Below, one piece after another: positions 36,563 to 45,209 of a stretch of 64,000 bases of DNA. The position numbers were made by a program, and so were the translations under genes. Below the pieces are notes generated by a model. That model was not told the DNA's origin. It did not search any database and saw only the letters and a program-made list of their open reading frames with translations. Source of the DNA: Candidatus Opimibacter skivensis (GTDB lineage: Bacteria > Bacteroidota > Bacteroidia > Chitinophagales > Saprospiraceae); the NCBI GenBank assembly GCA_016722045.1, contig JADKGY010000006.1, positions 124,001 through 188,000 on the forward strand. Reading direction: 5' to 3'. Numbering within the stretch: the stretch's first letter is position 1; every line of letters begins with the position of its first letter.

Positions 36563-36601
36563 CTCTCACTCTCTCACTCTCTCACTCTCTCACTCTCTCA
36601 C
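36562..36601 (+). repeat. CTCTCACT tandem repeat before the decarboxylase start
   Basis: Five 8-bp units run up to 2 bp before the TTG start of the next gene, leaving no Shine-Dalgarno-like sequence. It is the reverse complement of the GAGAGTGA repeats found after other genes. Confidence 0.9.
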
Positions 36602-36603
36602 AG

Positions 36604-37593
36604 TTGAAAATCGACATCCATACGCACATCATGCCTTACGAAATTCCAAAGTGGATTGAAAAATTCGGCTATGGCAAATTCGTACATCTTGAAGATTGTG
36701 GAGAGTGTCGTGCACGGATGATGATCGGGGATAAATTTTTTCGGGAGATAGAATCCAATTGTTGGGATCCTTTGGTCAGAATAAAAGAATGTGATGCAGA
36801 TGGCGTGCATAAACAAGTGCTATCGATCATTCCCGTTTTATTTTACTATTGGGCGAAAGGGGAAGATGGTCTTGAAACAAGCAGGTTTTTCAATGATTAC
36901 ATCGCTGAAGTCACAAGTCGGCATCCGGATCGGTTTATTGGAATAGGCACTGTTCCTCTGCAAGCACCTGACCTTGCGATCAGAGAAATGCAACGATGTG
37001 TTACAGAACTTGGTATGGTTGGTATAGAAATCGGTTCACATGTCAACTCCTGGAATCTCAATGATCCCGCACTGATGCCCTTCTTCGAAGCTGCTGAGCA
37101 GATGAATGCATGCATATTTGTTCATCCGTGGGAGATGATGGGGTCATCCGAAATTGAAAAATATTGGTTGCCATGGCTTGTGGGTATGCCTGCGGAAACA
37201 AGTCGTGCTATTTGCTCGATGATCTTTGGAGGGGTATTTGAAAATTTTCCCAAGCTGCGCGTTGCATTCGCACATGGAGGAGGTTCATTTCCGGGTACGA
37301 TTGCAAGAATTGAACATGGTTTCAATGTAAGGCCTGACCTTGTCGCTGTTGATAATAATAAATCACCAAGATCTTATTTAGGAAAATTCTGGATTGATTC
37401 ACTTGTACATGACGAACGCATCCTTGATTATCTTATAGATATTGTCGGTGCAGAAAAAATTGCTTTGGGCAGTGATTATCCATTTCCGCTCGGCGAGAAA
37501 GTGCCTGGAAAATTAATTGAGCATATGCCCTATAGTGATCATACAAAGGAATGGCTTTTGTATAAGTCAGCATTGGAGTGGATGGGAATGTGA
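36604..37593 (+). CDS. nbaD: 2-amino-3-carboxymuconate 6-semialdehyde decarboxylase
   Basis: 329-residue amidohydrolase-type zinc enzyme. Start is a TTG at 36604, which aligns MKIDIHTHIMP with the family. Metal ligands: HTH at the N terminus, His in IFVHPWEMMG, His in VAFAHGGGSFPG and Asp in LGSDYPFPLGE. KYWLPWLVGMPAETS is characteristic of ACMS decarboxylases. It diverts the unstable semialdehyde away from quinolinate, making this a catabolic rather than NAD-making route. The start has a tandem repeat directly upstream and the stop TGA lies in another. Confidence 0.93.
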   Translation: MKIDIHTHIMPYEIPKWIEKFGYGKFVHLEDCGECRARMMIGDKFFREIESNCWDPLVRIKECDADGVHKQVLSIIPVLFYYWAKGEDGLETSRFFNDYIAEVTSRHPDRFIGIGTVPLQAPDLAIREMQRCVTELGMVGIEIGSHVNSWNLNDPALMPFFEAAEQMNACIFVHPWEMMGSSEIEKYWLPWLVGMPAETSRAICSMIFGGVFENFPKLRVAFAHGGGSFPGTIARIEHGFNVRPDLVAVDNNKSPRSYLGKFWIDSLVHDERILDYLIDIVGAEKIALGSDYPFPLGEKVPGKLIEHMPYSDHTKEWLLYKSALEWMGM

Positions 37594-37636
37594 GAGAAGT
37601 GAGAGGAGTGAAGAGTGAGAGAGTGAGAGAGTGAGG
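37589..37636 (+). repeat. GTGAGAG tandem tract on the decarboxylase stop
   Basis: The stop (ATG TGA GAG) opens a series of GTGAGAGA/GTGAGAGG units running about 45 bp. Confidence 0.8.
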
Positions 37637-37740
37637 GAAATGTAGAATAATAATTTGCGTTAATTAGCGAAATTTGCGGCAAGTAATCAAAACTTGAGTC
37701 AGGTATCCGGCATCATTTTATCCAGCATCTAAGAAATCGT

Positions 37741-38949
37741 ATGGCACACGGAAAATACAGAGATCAATTCTACATCCCTCACGTCAATGGAAAAGAATCA
37801 ATATACCTGTGTGGAAATTCTTTGGGACTGCAGCCTAAGAAAGTAAAAGAATATGTCAATGAAGAACTGGATGATTGGGCAGCACTCGGTGTAGAAGGAC
37901 ATCTTCATGCACGGCATCCATGGTTACCTTATCATGAATTTCTGACGAAGTCGATGGCTGATCTTGTTGGTGCTCATCAAAGTGAAGTGGTCGTCATGAA
38001 TTCACTGACGGTAAATCTTCACTTGTTGATGGCATCATTTTACAGGCCTACAAAGAAGCGATATAAAATTCTAATCGAGAGTGATGCCTTTCCTTCTGAC
38101 CGCTATGCAGTGGCATCGCAGGCTAAATGGCACGGCTATGATCCGAAAGAATCGATTGTTCAATGGCGTCCAAAACAAGGAGAACATTGCCTGCAAATAG
38201 AAGACCTGGAATCCATATTGAAACAGCAAGGCGAAGAAATTGCAATGATTCTTTTAGGAGGTGTAAATTATTATACCGGCCAATATTTTAATATTGAAGA
38301 AATCACAAAGCTTGGGCAGCAGTATGGAATAATCGTTGGTTGGGATCTGGCGCACGCAACAGGTAATGTGGAACTAAAACTTCATGAATGGAATGTTGAT
38401 TTTGCTGCGTGGTGTAGTTATAAATACCTTAATTCAGGACCTGGCAGTTTAGGTGCCATCTTTGTACATGATCGACATGGAAATGACACTACTATTCCAC
38501 GGCTTTCAGGTTGGTGGGGACATAATAAACAAACGCGATTTGGGATGCGAGATGATTTTGATCCTCTCCCCGGCGCGGAAGGATGGCAATTGAGTAATCC
38601 GCCGATATTGCCACTTGCAGCGATGAGAGCTTCTTTGGAAATTTTTGATACTGCCGGCATTAAAAATCTCAGGGATATATCGAAAAGGATGATGGTCGAT
38701 ATATATGAGATCATGGTCACTAAAAAACTTATAAAAATGATCACCCCATCCCATCCTGATGAAAGAGGATGCCAGATTTCCATGCTGGTTGAAAGAGATG
38801 GAAAACAATTATTTGAACATTTATCTAAAAATGGAGTGATTGCTGATTGGCGTGAACCAAATGTGATCAGAATTGCCGTTGTTCCATTATACAATACAAA
38901 TGATGATGTCGGCAGATTTTTAGGCGTATTGGATTCATTTAAAGACTGA
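37741..38949 (+). CDS. kynU: Kynureninase
   Basis: 402-residue PLP enzyme that cleaves 3-hydroxykynurenine to 3-hydroxyanthranilate and alanine. IYLCGNSLGLQPKKVKEY, NSLTVNLHLLM, DLAHATGNVEL and the PLP-Lys segment WCSYKYLNSGPGSLGA are close to the eukaryotic enzyme. The start is the ATG at 37741; the usual ~20-residue lead before FYIP is reduced to eight residues, and the in-frame DNA upstream has no start codon and is made of a CCGGCATC repeat. GH13 gene follows 2 bp after the stop. Confidence 0.94.
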   Translation: MAHGKYRDQFYIPHVNGKESIYLCGNSLGLQPKKVKEYVNEELDDWAALGVEGHLHARHPWLPYHEFLTKSMADLVGAHQSEVVVMNSLTVNLHLLMASFYRPTKKRYKILIESDAFPSDRYAVASQAKWHGYDPKESIVQWRPKQGEHCLQIEDLESILKQQGEEIAMILLGGVNYYTGQYFNIEEITKLGQQYGIIVGWDLAHATGNVELKLHEWNVDFAAWCSYKYLNSGPGSLGAIFVHDRHGNDTTIPRLSGWWGHNKQTRFGMRDDFDPLPGAEGWQLSNPPILPLAAMRASLEIFDTAGIKNLRDISKRMMVDIYEIMVTKKLIKMITPSHPDERGCQISMLVERDGKQLFEHLSKNGVIADWREPNVIRIAVVPLYNTNDDVGRFLGVLDSFKD

Positions 38950-38951
38950 AA

Positions 38952-40532
38952 ATGAAATTCAAAGGCAGATATAGCATGAGTAAAGCATCGTTGCAAAAAA
39001 TAAACTGTTCCTTGTTATATCTTTTTATCATTGCCTTTGTTCTACTCGGATGCCCTACAGATGCCCAACCAAAAATTCATGACCACGTGATCGTATACGA
39101 AGTATTTATACAATCATTCTGCGATTCCAACGGTGATGGCATCGGTGATCTCCCGGGATTGATTTCAAAACTCGATTACATCAAAGATCTGGGTGCTACA
39201 GCTATCTGGATCAGTCCTGTTCATCCCTCTCCTTCGTATCATAAGTATGACGTGATCGATTATTATGCTATCCATCCTGATTATGGAACGATGGCGGATA
39301 TGGACCGGCTCATCAAAGAAGTTCATCAACGCGGCATGGAACTTCTCCTTGATCTTGTCATCAATCACACCTCCTCCGAACATCCGTGGTTTATTCAATC
39401 GGCTTCATCATCTGACAATCCGTATCGCGACTATTATGTCTGGAAGGATTATCAGACTGTGCAGGATGAAATAAATAAAAAAACCACCACTTTCGATTCA
39501 GATAATCTCACGCAATGGCATAAATGGAAAGAAGGGGAAGAACATTATTATGGATTTTTCTGGAAAGGAATGCCTGACCTCAACTTTGACAATCCGAAAG
39601 TCAGGAAAGAAGTATATAAGATTGGAAAATATTGGCTGGAGAAAGGTATTGATGGTTTCAGGCTCGATGCTGCACGTCATATTTTTCCGGATGATCGATT
39701 TGATGATACGAGACAATTCTGGGAGGAATTCAGGTCCGAGATGGCTTCAGTCAAACCCGATGTATTACTTGTCGGGGAAGTATGGTCGGATCCCGGTGCA
39801 TTAGTGACTTTATTCAAAGGACTTCCTTCTTTATTCAATTTCGAATTGACGAAAGCAATACCTGATTGTATTAATGGCAGCAATCCTATGGAGTTCATTG
39901 ATTCGTATGCACATATTGATTCTGTTTACCGGACGTCTACTGCTCCTTTTGAGGATGCTTTACTCTTATGCAATCATGACATGAATCGGATCAGATCCAG
40001 GCTTGACGGTGATATTGCTAAATCTAAACTGGCCGCTTCAATACTTCTCACCCTTCCCGGCACACCATACATCTACAATGGTGAAGAAATCGGAATGCTG
40101 GGTATGAAACCTGATGAAAACAACAGGGAGCCATTTCTTTGGGGCGGCGCAGCCGGGGCTGGAGAGGATACGCATTGGATGAAACCAAAATATTCTGTTG
40201 TACCTGATGTGACCCCTCTTGAATTGCAAAAAGCGGATCCGAATTCCATTTACAATTATTATAAAAAATGGATAAGTTTGAGACGAGATCATCCTGAAAT
40301 AGCTTCAGGCAAACTTGAATTTTTAAAAATGGAATCGCCGGTTATTCTGGCTTATACATTGTCAGGTGCAAGTGAAAAATATTTGGTCTTGCACAATCTT
40401 TCAGCAAATTCTGTAACCATTTCTATACCAGACAAATCCAAAATTTTATCTTATGATAAAATCATTATTACGGACAATAAATTCAATATTGAAGCTTACT
40501 CAACTATTCTATTCCAAAATAAACAGGATTAA
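38952..40532 (+). CDS. Secreted GH13 alpha-amylase-family glucosidase
   Basis: Up to 526 residues; either the ATG at 38952 or that at 38976 (MSKASLQKI) may be used. Hydrophobic signal with a possible lipobox VLLGC. GH13 regions: DLPGLISKLDYIKDLG, LLLDLVINHTSSEH, nucleophile Asp in GFRLDAARH, acid Glu in LLVGEVWSD and Asp in LLCNHDMNRIRS. The IGDL and FWKGMPDLNFDNP pattern points to an alpha-glucosidase/neopullulanase-type subfamily. Its place 2 bp after kynU is odd, as no link to tryptophan breakdown is known. Confidence 0.9.
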   Translation: MKFKGRYSMSKASLQKINCSLLYLFIIAFVLLGCPTDAQPKIHDHVIVYEVFIQSFCDSNGDGIGDLPGLISKLDYIKDLGATAIWISPVHPSPSYHKYDVIDYYAIHPDYGTMADMDRLIKEVHQRGMELLLDLVINHTSSEHPWFIQSASSSDNPYRDYYVWKDYQTVQDEINKKTTTFDSDNLTQWHKWKEGEEHYYGFFWKGMPDLNFDNPKVRKEVYKIGKYWLEKGIDGFRLDAARHIFPDDRFDDTRQFWEEFRSEMASVKPDVLLVGEVWSDPGALVTLFKGLPSLFNFELTKAIPDCINGSNPMEFIDSYAHIDSVYRTSTAPFEDALLLCNHDMNRIRSRLDGDIAKSKLAASILLTLPGTPYIYNGEEIGMLGMKPDENNREPFLWGGAAGAGEDTHWMKPKYSVVPDVTPLELQKADPNSIYNYYKKWISLRRDHPEIASGKLEFLKMESPVILAYTLSGASEKYLVLHNLSANSVTISIPDKSKILSYDKIIITDNKFNIEAYSTILFQNKQD

Positions 40533-40570
40533 CAATAGTTATTTCCTTGACCATTAAGCTTGGCAAAAAA

Positions 40571-40720
40571 AGGACGCAGATTAACTAAGAAAATTTAAGA
40601 TCACTTCCCAGGCACAAATGACTGTGAAAATTAATCCTACTAAATCTTAATTTTTCTTAGTTAATGCTTCGATCTGCTTTCCTCGACCTAGTGCTACAGC
40701 TCAGCAACCGTCCGCGTCCT
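40571..40720. repeat. Fold-back element, copy 1
   Basis: 150-bp element with ends AGGACGC / GCGTCCT and a second inner inverted pair (ATTAACTAAGAAAAT near the left, ATTTTTCTTAGTTAAT near the right). Related copies are at 56864-56973 and 58804-58961. It carries no gene, as expected for a non-autonomous MITE-like element. Confidence 0.75.
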
Positions 40721-40758
40721 TATTTTTTTAAATTTCTGTCCGACATCTAAGCATTTTT

Positions 40759-41814
40759 TCAGGTTTTCCCTCCCACCATCACGCCATGCCTTGACTTCTT
40801 ATCTGCTCTCTCCAGTGAGCTCCTGGTGTAATCAATATCCGCCAATAAACGCCTGGCATCTTTATCCTTGGCATTAAATTTCTGAATCTCTTTTGCAAAC
40901 ATTTCGGCCTGATCAAAATCTTCAAGCCAGAAATAGGCCAGTGCCTGGTTGTATAACGTGATATGCTTAAGTTTTTTATCGTCTTTAGACTTTGTGCCGT
41001 ACTTTTTACTTTCAGCATTATAAAAATTAAGGGATGTTTCTATTCTGGCTTTGATTGTATTCAATCCTGAAGATGCACTCATTGTTTTGAATGCTTCTTT
41101 TATTGTTTCCAATGCATTTTGATAAACATCATAGTCAGGATGTTTTTTCTTCCCTATGGTCTCGAAATGCGCATTTTCCTTCACGAGCCTATAGCCATAT
41201 TTATCATTTAGCAGGGATGATATTTTCTTAAATCCTTCTCTTACCTTATCGCGCTGAAGGTCCGTCAGCTTGGATGTTCTATTGATTCTCCAATAGGAAT
41301 CAAGCTCTGAAAGGCTGTTGTAATAAGAAGTTGTATATGTGTTCTCATCTGTCCAGGAGAAGATATATTTGTCTTCAAGGGTGTTGCCATTTTTATCGGC
41401 GACTTTGATGGAAATAGGTATTGAATACTTTACTTCTTTGGCATACGTGGTGTAGGTAATTTCCTTTCCATCCTTGTTCTTTTTTTTCGTTCTCCTCAAA
41501 TCTGTCCTCTCCCCGAACACATTAAAATCGCCGATGGAGGCTTCAATTTCTATATCGCCGCCCCTGTTTACTTTTTTATATCCTTCCAGTGTCAGATAAT
41601 CATCTTCAAGACTCGTTGCAGTATAGCCTGTCATGGACAAACCTCCAAACCTGGCTTCGATATCTGCAGAATAGGTTGTGTAGGATGGGTCCAATGGATT
41701 GTCAGGGATCCTGTAGTATTCAACCGGAACTGATTCATTGTCGATAGTAACAGGCTGAGCAACACCTAACTGAATTGCGTATAAAAACATAAAGATTGCT
41801 GAGGGGTTTTTCAT
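40759..41814 (-). CDS. Exported protein of unknown function
   Basis: 351 residues with signal peptide (IFMFLYAIQLGVAQ). The N-terminal two-thirds is beta-rich with repeated IEIEASIGDFNVFG-like strands and Tyr-rich segments (YTTYSADIEARFGG). The C-terminal third is helical and TPR-like (LYNQALAYFWLEDFDQAEMFAKEIQ). No enzymatic motif recognised. It lies on the opposite strand inside the tryptophan region and probably has nothing to do with it. Single-gene unit. Confidence 0.7.
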   Translation of the reverse strand: MKNPSAIFMFLYAIQLGVAQPVTIDNESVPVEYYRIPDNPLDPSYTTYSADIEARFGGLSMTGYTATSLEDDYLTLEGYKKVNRGGDIEIEASIGDFNVFGERTDLRRTKKKNKDGKEITYTTYAKEVKYSIPISIKVADKNGNTLEDKYIFSWTDENTYTTSYYNSLSELDSYWRINRTSKLTDLQRDKVREGFKKISSLLNDKYGYRLVKENAHFETIGKKKHPDYDVYQNALETIKEAFKTMSASSGLNTIKARIETSLNFYNAESKKYGTKSKDDKKLKHITLYNQALAYFWLEDFDQAEMFAKEIQKFNAKDKDARRLLADIDYTRSSLERADKKSRHGVMVGGKT

Positions 41815-42140
41815 AATAATTATGTAGGTTTTTAATAAGAATATAAATACGGAATAACACTTAACAATATTACGGGATTCAGGTGAGTTTTACAGCGCTC
41901 AACCTGGACTGTGAATAGCGAATAGTGAGTAGTGAGTTTTTGAATTGTTCATCTTCTGTTTTTAAGGCATCAAAAGAGTGAGGCGACTTTACAATTGAAA
42001 ATCCAACGATTTGACCAGATTTATACCATTCTTACGCCACACTTCAATACTCCGAATCTTTCCAGTACCTCAAGCGAAGCGAGACGAATTAAAAAAATCG
42101 AAAATCGAAAATCGAAAATATTTTTCAATATCTTAACCCC
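41815..42140. other. 326-bp intergenic region before kmo
   Basis: Contains an AGTGAATAGCGAATAGTGAG-type word tract (41913-41940) and AAAATCGAAAATCGAAAAT (42098-42117) just before the kmo start. No gene or clear promoter recognised. Confidence 0.5.
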
Positions 42141-43487
42141 ATGTCATCAAACGTAATCATTTGTGGAGCTGGCCTTTGCGGAACTTTACTTGCACTCAGG
42201 CTGGCCGAACGCGGACATCGGATCACACTACTTGAGAAAAGAGAAGATCCAAGGAAGGGAGCCCTTGTCGCCGGCAGGTCCATAAATCTTGCTCTATCGG
42301 ATCGAGGATTAGCAGCCCTTGACCTGATAGGACTAAAAAAAAGAGCACTTGATATTTCTATTCCGATGTTGGGACGGATGATTCATTCTATAGATGGGTC
42401 GATCACAAGATTGTTGCCTTATAGCGGACGGCCGGATGAATTTATTCAATCTATTTCGCGACATGGATTAAATGCATTACTGCTTGATGCGGCCGGTGAG
42501 CATGCTAATATTGATATTCAATTTGGAATTAGCATTCAACATGCTGATGTCCGGCACGCTCGTGTTGCGGGCTTAAAAATGGGTACCACTGAAAAAATAG
42601 ATTTATCGGGAGACATTTTGATTGGCACTGATGGTGCAGGCAGTGATGTGCGGCAGGGCTTCATGCAGATCGGTTCAAATATCAGGTTCAATTATCGGCA
42701 GGATTGGTTAGACCATGGGTATAAAGAATTAGAGATTCCTGCCGGGCCTGGTGGCACATGGAGCATTGAAAAAAATGCACTTCATATTTGGCCGCGACAT
42801 AGTTTTATGGTCATAGCACTGCCCAATCTGGATGGAAGTTTTACCGTCACCTTATTTCTCGCCTTTGATGGGCAACCTGGGTTCAATCAGTTGAATCAGA
42901 AGGAAGAGGTACTTGATTTTTTCCAAACTCAATTTCCTGAACTTGTCCAACTGATGCCGAATCTCGTCGATGATTTTATGCTTCATCCGACCGGTGCTTT
43001 AGGGACAGTGAAATGTAGTCCATGGCATACGGATCAAACTTTGCTGATGGGTGATGCGGCTCATGCAGTCGTTCCTTTTTATGGTCAGGGTATGAATTGT
43101 GCCATGGAAGATGTGCGCATCCTCGATCAGTGTCTTGATTTGCACAATGAAAACTGGAGTGAAGCTTTCAATACATACCAGTTGCTTCGCAAAAAAAATA
43201 CGGATGCCATCGCGGATTTGGCAGTTGAAAATTATACAGAGATGCGTGATCATGTTGATAATCCAAATTTTATAGCCAAGCGACAAATTGAAATGCAACT
43301 GGAAAAAAATTATCCTGACTATGCTTCAAAATACAACCTGGTGACTTTTTGTGAAGATATCGGATATGCGGACGCAAAAGAGAGAGGACATGCGCAGGAT
43401 GACTGGCTGCTCGATTATTGCGCAAAGAATGATACAAGAAATTTGACAGCAGCAGATCTCGATAAAATCTACAGCGAACTTATGTGA
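42141..43487 (+). CDS. kmo: Kynurenine 3-monooxygenase
   Basis: 448-residue FAD monooxygenase that hydroxylates kynurenine with NADPH and oxygen. FAD-binding GAGLCGTLLALRLAERGH, the kynurenine-specific GRSINLALSDRG, MLGRMIHSIDG, and the second FAD motif MGDAAHAVVPFYGQGMNCAM. A hydrophobic membrane anchor like that of the mammalian enzyme is not evident. Shares direction with the other tryptophan genes but is separated from them by the unknown - strand gene. Its stop TGA opens a GAGAGTGA array. Confidence 0.95.
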   Translation: MSSNVIICGAGLCGTLLALRLAERGHRITLLEKREDPRKGALVAGRSINLALSDRGLAALDLIGLKKRALDISIPMLGRMIHSIDGSITRLLPYSGRPDEFIQSISRHGLNALLLDAAGEHANIDIQFGISIQHADVRHARVAGLKMGTTEKIDLSGDILIGTDGAGSDVRQGFMQIGSNIRFNYRQDWLDHGYKELEIPAGPGGTWSIEKNALHIWPRHSFMVIALPNLDGSFTVTLFLAFDGQPGFNQLNQKEEVLDFFQTQFPELVQLMPNLVDDFMLHPTGALGTVKCSPWHTDQTLLMGDAAHAVVPFYGQGMNCAMEDVRILDQCLDLHNENWSEAFNTYQLLRKKNTDAIADLAVENYTEMRDHVDNPNFIAKRQIEMQLEKNYPDYASKYNLVTFCEDIGYADAKERGHAQDDWLLDYCAKNDTRNLTAADLDKIYSELM

Positions 43488-43546
43488 GAGAGTGAGAGAG
43501 TGAGAGAGTGAGAGAGTGAGAGAGTGAGAGAGAGCGAGAGAGCGAG
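43484..43546 (+). repeat. GAGAGTGA tandem repeat on the kmo stop
   Basis: Starting from ATG TGA, the unit GAGAGTGA repeats about six times and decays to GAGAGCGA. Period 8 places TGA in all three frames. Confidence 0.9.
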
Positions 43547-43758
43547 AATAATTTTTAAGGACGACATTTTTCTTTCGGATTTTGTCGAAATCCTTTTGAT
43601 ATAAGCCTTACTGTTATTGAACATATTAAAATAAAAAGATTATATTTTCTCTTGTGATGCATCATACGTAAGGCGTTTACTTCGACCAGCTATACACATC
43701 ATTATGCTTCAGCAACTATCGAAACACCTTTCTTCCTAAACTTTTCTAAATTTACTCT

Positions 43759-44286
43759 ATGGTAAAAAGACCTTTCAACCTGCAAGCCTGGATCGATGAA
43801 CATCGCCATGAGCTCAAACCTCCCGTGGGCAATCGAAATCTGTATCATGATGCCGGCGATTACATCGTCATGGTTGTGGCTGGTCCGAACGCTCGCAAGG
43901 ACTATCACTTCAATGAGACTGAAGAATTATACTATCAGCTCGAAGGCGACATCAACGTTCGTATCCAGGAAGACGGAAAAGCTGTAGACATTCCAATCAA
44001 ACAAGGAGAAATGTTTTTACTTCCTGCCCGGACTCCTCATAGTCCATCACGGTCGCCAGGCTCCATCGGACTGGTCATCGAACTGAAAAGACAAAATAAT
44101 GAAGATGATGGCCTCATGTGGTTCTGTGACAATTGCAATACAAAACTTCATGAATCATTTTTTCACCTGACGAATATTGAAAAAGATTTTCTTCCGCGTT
44201 TTAAGGAATTTTATAATTCCGAAGAAAAACGAACATGTCCCAATTGTGGTCATGTGATGGAATCGGATTCTCGATTTGTTGATTAA
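43759..44286 (+). CDS. nbaC: 3-hydroxyanthranilate 3,4-dioxygenase
   Basis: 175-residue cupin with non-haem iron. Opens 3-hydroxyanthranilate to aminocarboxymuconate semialdehyde. Iron ligands: His in RKDYHFNETEELYYQLEG with its Glu, and His in ARTPHSPSRSPGS. The C-terminal rubredoxin-like pair CDNCNTK and CPNCGH is typical of the bacterial and fungal short form. Completes the step between kynU and the decarboxylase. Confidence 0.95.
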   Translation: MVKRPFNLQAWIDEHRHELKPPVGNRNLYHDAGDYIVMVVAGPNARKDYHFNETEELYYQLEGDINVRIQEDGKAVDIPIKQGEMFLLPARTPHSPSRSPGSIGLVIELKRQNNEDDGLMWFCDNCNTKLHESFFHLTNIEKDFLPRFKEFYNSEEKRTCPNCGHVMESDSRFVD

Positions 44287-44288
44287 CT

Positions 44289-44325
44289 CCTCTTTGCCCC
44301 TAAATCCCCTAAAAGGGACTTACAT
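44289..44325 (+). repeat. CCCCTAAATCCCCTAAAAGGG hairpin word
   Basis: GCCCCTAAATCCCC followed by TAAAAGGGACTT right after the dioxygenase gene; CCCC and GGG parts can pair. A similar G/C-tract hairpin (CCCCC-tttttca-GGGGG) precedes the dehydrogenase gene at 35025-35050. Confidence 0.5.
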
Positions 44326-44384
44326 TCCTCCATTTTGAACATATGATTCACGTCTCACGCTTCACGAGCAATGAATAATCACAA

Positions 44385-45131
44385 ATGAAGAAAACTTTTT
44401 TTGCTTCTGATTTTCATCTCGGTACCGATGGTGCTACCAAAAGTCTGGATCGTGAACGACTGATCGTGAAATGGCTTGAAGAATCTGCTCCGGAGATGAA
44501 AGCTCTTTACCTGGTAGGTGATATCTGGGATTATTGGTTTGAATATGGACAAGTGATCCCAAAAGGATATTCACGTTTATTAGGTTGCCTGCGAAAACTA
44601 CGGGATGCAGATATTCCTGTCTATTATTTCACTGGTAATCATGACATGTGGATGTTCAGATATCTCACTGATGAATTTGACATACCCATATTCAGAGAAC
44701 CGGTGATCCATGATATAGACGGAAAAAAATTTTATATCGGTCATGGGGATGGCCTCGGACCGGGAGATCATGGATATAAATTCATAAAAAAGGTATTTGC
44801 CCACCCTGCCAGCCGGTGGCTGTTTTCACGCATTCATCCGAATACAGGGCTTCGCATCATGAAATTTTGGTCTGGAACAAGCCGACAGCACACCCAAGGT
44901 GACGAATTATTCCTGGGTCCGGAAAAGGAATGGCTGATTCATCATGCCCTGGATGTCCTTGCGCATCAGGACATCGATTATTTTATATTCGGGCATCGTC
45001 ATCTGCCTATCGATTATAATCTGGGGGTAAAAGGAGCGAGATATATAAATCTTGGTGACTGGTTGATTTACAATTCGTATGCTGTCTTTGACGGCGATCA
45101 GTTGACATTAGCATATTATAAACAGGTTTAG
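44385..45131 (+). CDS. lpxH: UDP-2,3-diacylglucosamine diphosphatase (LpxH-like)
   Basis: 248-residue metallophosphoesterase. Metal motifs ASDFHLG, YLVGDIWDYWFEY, YFTGNHDMWMF, GHGDGLGPGDHGYK and FGHRHLP match the calcineurin-like LpxH family, which hydrolyses UDP-2,3-diacylglucosamine to lipid X in lipid A synthesis. The DHGYKFIKKVFAHP insertion is typical of the Bacteroidota form. Single gene; about 100 bp downstream of the dioxygenase. Confidence 0.85.
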   Translation: MKKTFFASDFHLGTDGATKSLDRERLIVKWLEESAPEMKALYLVGDIWDYWFEYGQVIPKGYSRLLGCLRKLRDADIPVYYFTGNHDMWMFRYLTDEFDIPIFREPVIHDIDGKKFYIGHGDGLGPGDHGYKFIKKVFAHPASRWLFSRIHPNTGLRIMKFWSGTSRQHTQGDELFLGPEKEWLIHHALDVLAHQDIDYFIFGHRHLPIDYNLGVKGARYINLGDWLIYNSYAVFDGDQLTLAYYKQV

Positions 45132-45209
45132 AAATTTCTTCTCTGGTGGAATATTTACCTTTATAGCTTCGTTTGTAGTCCACTATTGAATCATCTAATT
45201 ATAATCCAC

